Source: Haemonchus contortus (taxonomy: Eukaryota > Nematoda > Chromadorea > Rhabditida > Trichostrongylidae). Taken from it: a DNA stretch of 64,000 bases. Below are positions 60,190 to 64,000 of the stretch, piece after piece. The position numbers were made by a program, and so were the translations under genes. Within the stretch, counting starts at the first letter, position 1; every line of letters starts with the position of its first letter. Under the pieces are notes generated by a model. It was given only the letters and a program-made list of their open reading frames with translations, did not search any database and was not told where the DNA came from. Location of the stretch: the NCBI GenBank assembly GCA_000469685.2, contig LS997565.1, positions 20,605,240-20,669,239 of the forward strand. The letters are read 5' to 3'.

Positions 60190-60861
60190 GTAAATAGTTA
60201 CTGGGAAAGAACTTTGTCCTAGTGTCCCCATCAAGTCCTCAGCGCATTATATGGCTGAATTTTGATGCGATGTCATCAGAAGATTCTTCTAGGATCTCTT
60301 GAAATTTCATGGCATCAGTCGTTCCAACAGCTGCTAGCCGTCCTTTTCAATATTATCACCGAAGCGATTCTTCAACCTTTTGATGGCAAAACAAACGGTA
60401 AACCGCTGTTATTCACCTTCACCATTCTTCTTCTGTTTTGTTTCTTGCTATCAGGGTTGTTTGGAAAATCCATTCCATCGGAAAGTTGTAGGAGACTCCT
60501 ATGGACTCCTACGGACTATGCTGGAGAGGGGGCGAACTATCAGAAACAACACCGACTGGCTGTTCCTTCCGAAAAAATACTCCTTCTCTGGTGTATTAGT
60601 TTAATTTCATAGACTCTCTGACAATACGGAGTAACTTCGAGTTCGGCCGGCCACAGAACCGTCATCATCGCTCCTGAGACGATTTCAGACAGCGTATTGC
60701 TCGTCACAAACATATTTTGACCGTCAAACCTTTGCAACTCCCACACACACCCAGGTCCGACGTTGACTGTCCAACGATCTGCCGTTGCAACTCCATTTAT
60801 CATGCGTCAATCAGGCGTTGGGGCTTGGGAACCAGTTCCTGCGATTCGCCACCTTGTCCAG
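60190..60861. other. No gene recognised
   Basis: The plus frame 60262-60612 (116 codons) is open but has no exon border and no motif. The last bases (TTGTCCAG, 60854-60861) are a good acceptor directly before the next start codon. Confidence 0.35.
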
Positions 60862-61767
60862 ATGTCTCTTATTCTGCTGATATTAATCGTGCCTTTGGCT
60901 TTTTGCCAAAATGCTGCCGATCTCGAATTCTCACCGTACGTCTACTCGGCAGTGAGGATTCCATTCAAGAACGTTAGTCATTCTTCTTACTTTGGCAAAC
61001 AAACAATTGAGTATGTAGAATTTCTTGACGGAACTCGCTTCCGTTCAGGAAAGAAGCACATTATGAGAACACTTGCAATGACTGCTCTGCTAAGCTTCTT
61101 ATTCAAACGGATGTACTCTGCAATACTAGACTGACTCGGGAATGCTTCAACTTCATATTGAGAATGACGTTCTCGATATTCGCCCTTCTTTATACTTGAG
61201 AAAAAAATTCTAAATTCTGACATGTGCTCATTCCCTCTGCCCCCCCCCCCCCCCACCTCCACACCACTGATGGCACCTTTCCTCGTGATAGAGCGATGGA
61301 AAGATGTAATAGTGTAGTTTTCCAATGAAGTTTGATCTTCAGGTCTGGCAATTTAAGGTGAACACCGAATTCGGGGAATTCTTAAACGGCGTGGTGTTAG
61401 GGGGTTAATCAGCAGAGATCAATCGCTCGATGAAACCCTAACTGGATGGGCATAAAACAAAAGTGAAAACAGGCTTCCTGAGTAGCAGAAATGCTTCCCT
61501 GTTTCCTAATTTAAAATTCCTTCGATTTCTAAGACAATTTTTTTCTCATATAAAATCCATTTCATCAGACTGTAGTTTGAATTGTATAAATTTGATATGC
61601 TCCTATTCCTCACTCATCACGTGTGGGTATTATTACCCAGGGTTCACGCATCGACCGACATCTAACCAGACTCATTCTTCGTCAGTTCGGATGGAACTAA
61701 CTCCTATGAACCGGTGAAGAAGGCTGAGGTCGCTCACCCTGATCCAACTGTTGCTATTCCCTATTAA
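60862..61767 (+). CDS. Small secreted peptide, two-exon model
   Basis: Exons 60862-61010 (donor A/GTATGT) and 61686-61767 (acceptor TTCGTCAG) join in phase 2 to an Asp codon and give 76 residues ending at TAA. Residues 1-15 (M-S-L-I-L-L-I-L-I-V-P-L-A-F-C) are a signal peptide, with cleavage likely after C15 or near it. The mature part has no further cysteine and no membrane segment, and its end is rich in P, V and charged residues (E-P-V-K-K-A-E-V-A-H-P-D-P). CCAG stands right before the ATG, fitting a trans-splice acceptor. An upstream in-frame extension to 60763 exists but would bury the signal peptide, so I prefer 60862. One more exon may hide in the 675 bp intron, for instance around 61562-61640. 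The end of that intron also carries a plain open frame. Family unknown. Confidence 0.5.
61240..61254. repeat. C homopolymer tract
   Basis: About 17 C in a row inside the intron of the secreted peptide gene; probably length-variable and error-prone in sequencing. Confidence 0.8.
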
Positions 61768-61849
61768 TCACCTAAAGACAAATAGAGGCTCATTTCCAAG
61801 CAAAAGTTCCTCCGGGTATGCTCCATGGTCAACAGAGGTAAAATTAGTA

Positions 61850-61992
61850 CATCTACTCATAAGAATATAAAGCCTACTCTTATGGAGGACGGCACCCAGC
61901 TGAGCAATAGAATGCGCCTTGAAGTATTATGGGAAGACGATGTTCCCACATGATTTTTCAGTCCATTGAAAATTGTGTGGTGATTTTTCGCC
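61850..61992 (+). repeat. Direct repeat, copy 2 of 2
   Basis: Partner of 59785-59920: ATGGAGGACGGCACCCAGCTGAG...GTTCCCACATGATTTTTCAG..CATTGAAAATTGTGTGGTGA. It has no SINE at its end. Confidence 0.65.
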
Positions 61993-62780
61993 TTAGCCAG
62001 ACTGCGATTCAATTTTAGGTTGCCTTTTTTTTAGGTTTCAGCTTGCCTGGGATGGAATGAGGGAGATATGATTCGTAGTTCCCACAGTTGCTAGAAAAAA
62101 AAACTGCATTTGTTGACTGGAACTCCCACGCCATCTTCATCTCTTTCCCAGAAATTTTCGATACAACATCAAGACTGACTTCAAAAAACTAAGACATTTA
62201 TTTTTCAGTCAAACTATGCAAAGGATTGGTTCGGATCAGATGTGGCTCTGGTTCAACATCCCCTCTTAGGTATGAAGTCTTTCAATGTCTTTCAATGTTC
62301 AAGTCTTCTTTGTTAATTTTCCGAGTAAGTACTAGAATAGACGAATCACCAACTCCTTTTCTGCGAGTGAACCTTCATTCAAATTTTTTTTCACTTTCCT
62401 CATTAAAAACCTCTGGACAGTCACAGTATGACCCTATGGTTTGCTCCAGAAAGCAGCGGAAGAAACAACATAATAGTGAATTAGAGAGTGAGGGTTAGAG
62501 TTGAGAATTGGGAATGAGTTTTATCCAGACAGCTCTTACCAGATAGCAGAAGCTTCTTTAAGTAGACATTAGTAGAATAAAAAGTTGGACCTTATTCTGG
62601 TTTGGCTTGAATCCAAAAGTGCAGAACGGTCCATATTGACTAGGACGTTCATCTACCGAAAAATTACTTGCTCCTCAGAAAGTCTCAGAGATGTGTCCTG
62701 CTCTCACAATGTTCGACACCCACCTTATACAGTCCACAAATGTTTAGTTCAATGAGCTTCATGTTCATGAACTTGAGGGG
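61993..62780. other. No gene recognised
   Basis: AT-rich spacer. The plus frame 62226-62498 (90 codons) shows no motif or exon border. Confidence 0.35.
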
Positions 62781-62781
62781 A

Positions 62782-62854
62782 TTGAGAACGGAGGATCACC
62801 TATTTTTGAGGGTCTTTTTGGAACACTCAAAAGGCGGGGGGCCACCGTTCTCAA
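62782..62854. repeat. Short foldback repeat
   Basis: TTGAGAACGG at 62782 pairs with CCGTTCTCAA at 62845-62854, and the arms go on with mismatches (about 35 bp each, almost no loop). It lies 22 bp beyond the stop codon of the minus-strand gene at 62876, so probably in its 3' untranslated region. Confidence 0.65.
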
Positions 62855-62875
62855 TTGGAATTTTTCAATTTCGGC

Positions 62876-63452
62876 TTATTTTCTACTATCGAAATACTTT
62901 TTGCATCGACTTAGAAGTCCCTCAAAACTAAGCAGTTGGCGAGGTTGCGCTGTAAAAACCACTTTCTGAATCACGTAATCAGGTTGAATGAACGGATCAC
63001 ATGTCGCTCCGACTTGAATATCTACCCTTTTTAGCACCACAAATGTAGAGAATCCGGCTTGTTTACATTTTTTCTCATAATGCTCAATCAGGCGGTCTCT
63101 ATGGAAACACCCCGGCTAAACAAAGCTAAAGGGATATTCGCCGTTGGAAGCTCAGCCAGTAATCTATACTCACGTTCACCATAATATGGAGAATGAGCTT
63201 TTTGGCCCCACAGTTGATCATCGTCAACTGAAGTAGCTCGTAATGAATTCCGCAAAAGCCATAGAATTCGACACCTTCCTGATGGGAAATACGATATTCG
63301 CCTTTGGAAATTGAAATGCCGAAGGCAGCGGTCGGCGGGACCAACTAACTCGGACTCCATGGGCGACCATTTATACCACTCCGCTCTACGATTGCCCACA
63401 TCACCTTGACTAGGCAAATTCGAAAGGAAAAAGGCGAAAACGAGATGTCCAT
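62876..63452 (-). CDS. 3' exons of an unrecognised protein gene
   Basis: Three minus exons join in phase 0: 63452 or further upstream to 63405 (donor AAG/GTGATG), 63278-63174 (acceptor CCCATCAG, donor AAC/GTGAGT) and 63115-62876 (acceptor TTGTTTAG, stop TAA). They give about 130 residues: F-R-I-C-L-V-K, then E-G-V-E-F-Y-G-F-C-G-I-H-Y, then C-G-A-K-K-L-I-L-H-I-M-V-N, a cysteine-containing middle, and a basic end F-D-S-R-K. The alternation of a hydrophobic strand (K-L-I-L-H-I) with E-H-Y-E-K-K-C is mildly like a Rossmann-type fold such as nematode GT92 glycosyltransferases, but no catalytic motif is seen, so I make no functional call. Upstream of 63452 an in-frame TAG (about 63480) follows TTTTC, so either an exon starts there or M at 63452 is the start. 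The strong donor GTGAGTATAG and phase fit support a real gene. Confidence 0.5.
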
Positions 63453-63721
63453 GAATGAAGATATGAAGAGGGAAGAAGACTAGAAAATACATATGAATCC
63501 GATCTAATGTAGGGGTAACCTTCTGCAAGAATAATTTTTTGCTGCTCGGCAATTTTGCGTCGAGGTTTTTCGTGTCTTACCTTATATGGCCTAGCTTGAA
63601 AAAAAGATAAAAAATCCTTTGGTAGTTTCGAACGTTCCCCTTCAGAACTTCTAACAACATCAGGCTTCAGGTGATCACAAAAAGGTTTTTACTATGTGCA
63701 GTAGAAGTGCTTTGTTTGCCC

Positions 63722-64000
63722 TTGGTGGTGTAGTTTCAAGTGGCTCACTATGATACATGCATGTCATGGGTTCGCATCCATGTCACGGGTTCAAATCCCG
63801 GTTCAGTACAGCCAAGGCCATCCAATCCTTCCTTTCCTCGGGTCGGCTAGTTGGTACTAGACTCGTCTGGGAGGATAAAAGCAGTGACTTGTACATCGGC
63901 TGGCCACCTCAAGTCATTGCATAGGCCACATACGCATTCAATACCCCACTACGATACTGAATGGAAGTCGAATGCGGGGGCGCGTCCCTCAAACGACAAC
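63722..64000 (+). mobile_element. tRNA-derived SINE, runs off the window end
   Basis: The head has an A-box-like TGGTGTAGTTTC and a partial duplication: GTCATGGGTTCGCATCC and GTCACGGGTTCAAATCCC, so the B box is present twice (about 63763 and 63786). The body follows the family (GGGTCGGCTAGTTGGTACTAG, ACTCGTCTGGGAGGATAAAA, TACATCGGCTGGCCACC, CATAGGCCACATACGCATTC, GAATGGAAGTCGAATGCGGGG) to the last bases. Confidence 0.85.

Overview
The window looks like nuclear DNA of a parasitic nematode, most likely a strongylid such as a hookworm. Four things point that way: a cuticle collagen gene of the nematode type, short GT-AG introns with TTTCAG-like acceptors, AT-leaning and gene-poor sequence, and many small repeats and decayed transposons. 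Nothing bacterial, plasmid-like or CRISPR-like is present. Genes are split into small exons, so most were rebuilt by joining reading frames whose splice phases agree; all joins are inference until RNA data are seen.

Left part (1-9.8 kb): a small secreted-peptide gene candidate starts at 1841. It is followed by decayed transposons: a TTAA-flanked element (2850-3135), a Tc3-like transposase remnant (4830-5095, plus), a Ty3/gypsy-like remnant (5110-6660, minus), a BEL/Pao-like gag remnant (7190-7900, minus) and a CR1-like LINE end (8910-9783, minus). Then come 116-120 bp tandem repeats, a long GACA microsatellite and a ~270 bp palindrome.

Centre-left (12.1-22.7 kb): the best-supported genes form a head-to-head pair. 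On the minus strand lies an atlastin-type dynamin-like GTPase (13 exons found, about 525 residues, first coding exon not located). On the plus strand a complete three-exon cuticle collagen (289 residues) starts only about 250 bp away. The atlastin introns carry tRNA-derived SINE copies and a GC-rich repeat block.

Middle (22.7-55 kb): mostly gene-poor. It holds a mariner-like remnant (33.44-33.87 kb), a Tc1-like remnant (34.2-35.3 kb), an RTE-type LINE end (39.2-39.7 kb), more TTAA elements (42.5, 48.6 and 53.4 kb), SINE copies, and two low-confidence minus-strand gene fragments (47.6 and 49.8-50.2 kb).

Right part (56.6-64 kb): three small gene models with matching splice phases. One encodes an 84-residue cysteine-rich single-pass protein (56632-57402, plus), one a 76-residue secreted peptide (60862-61767, plus), and one is the 3' end of an unrecognised gene (62876-63452, minus). 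Around them are a 136-145 bp tandem repeat, a duplicated ~135 bp block and two SINE copies, the last running off the window end.
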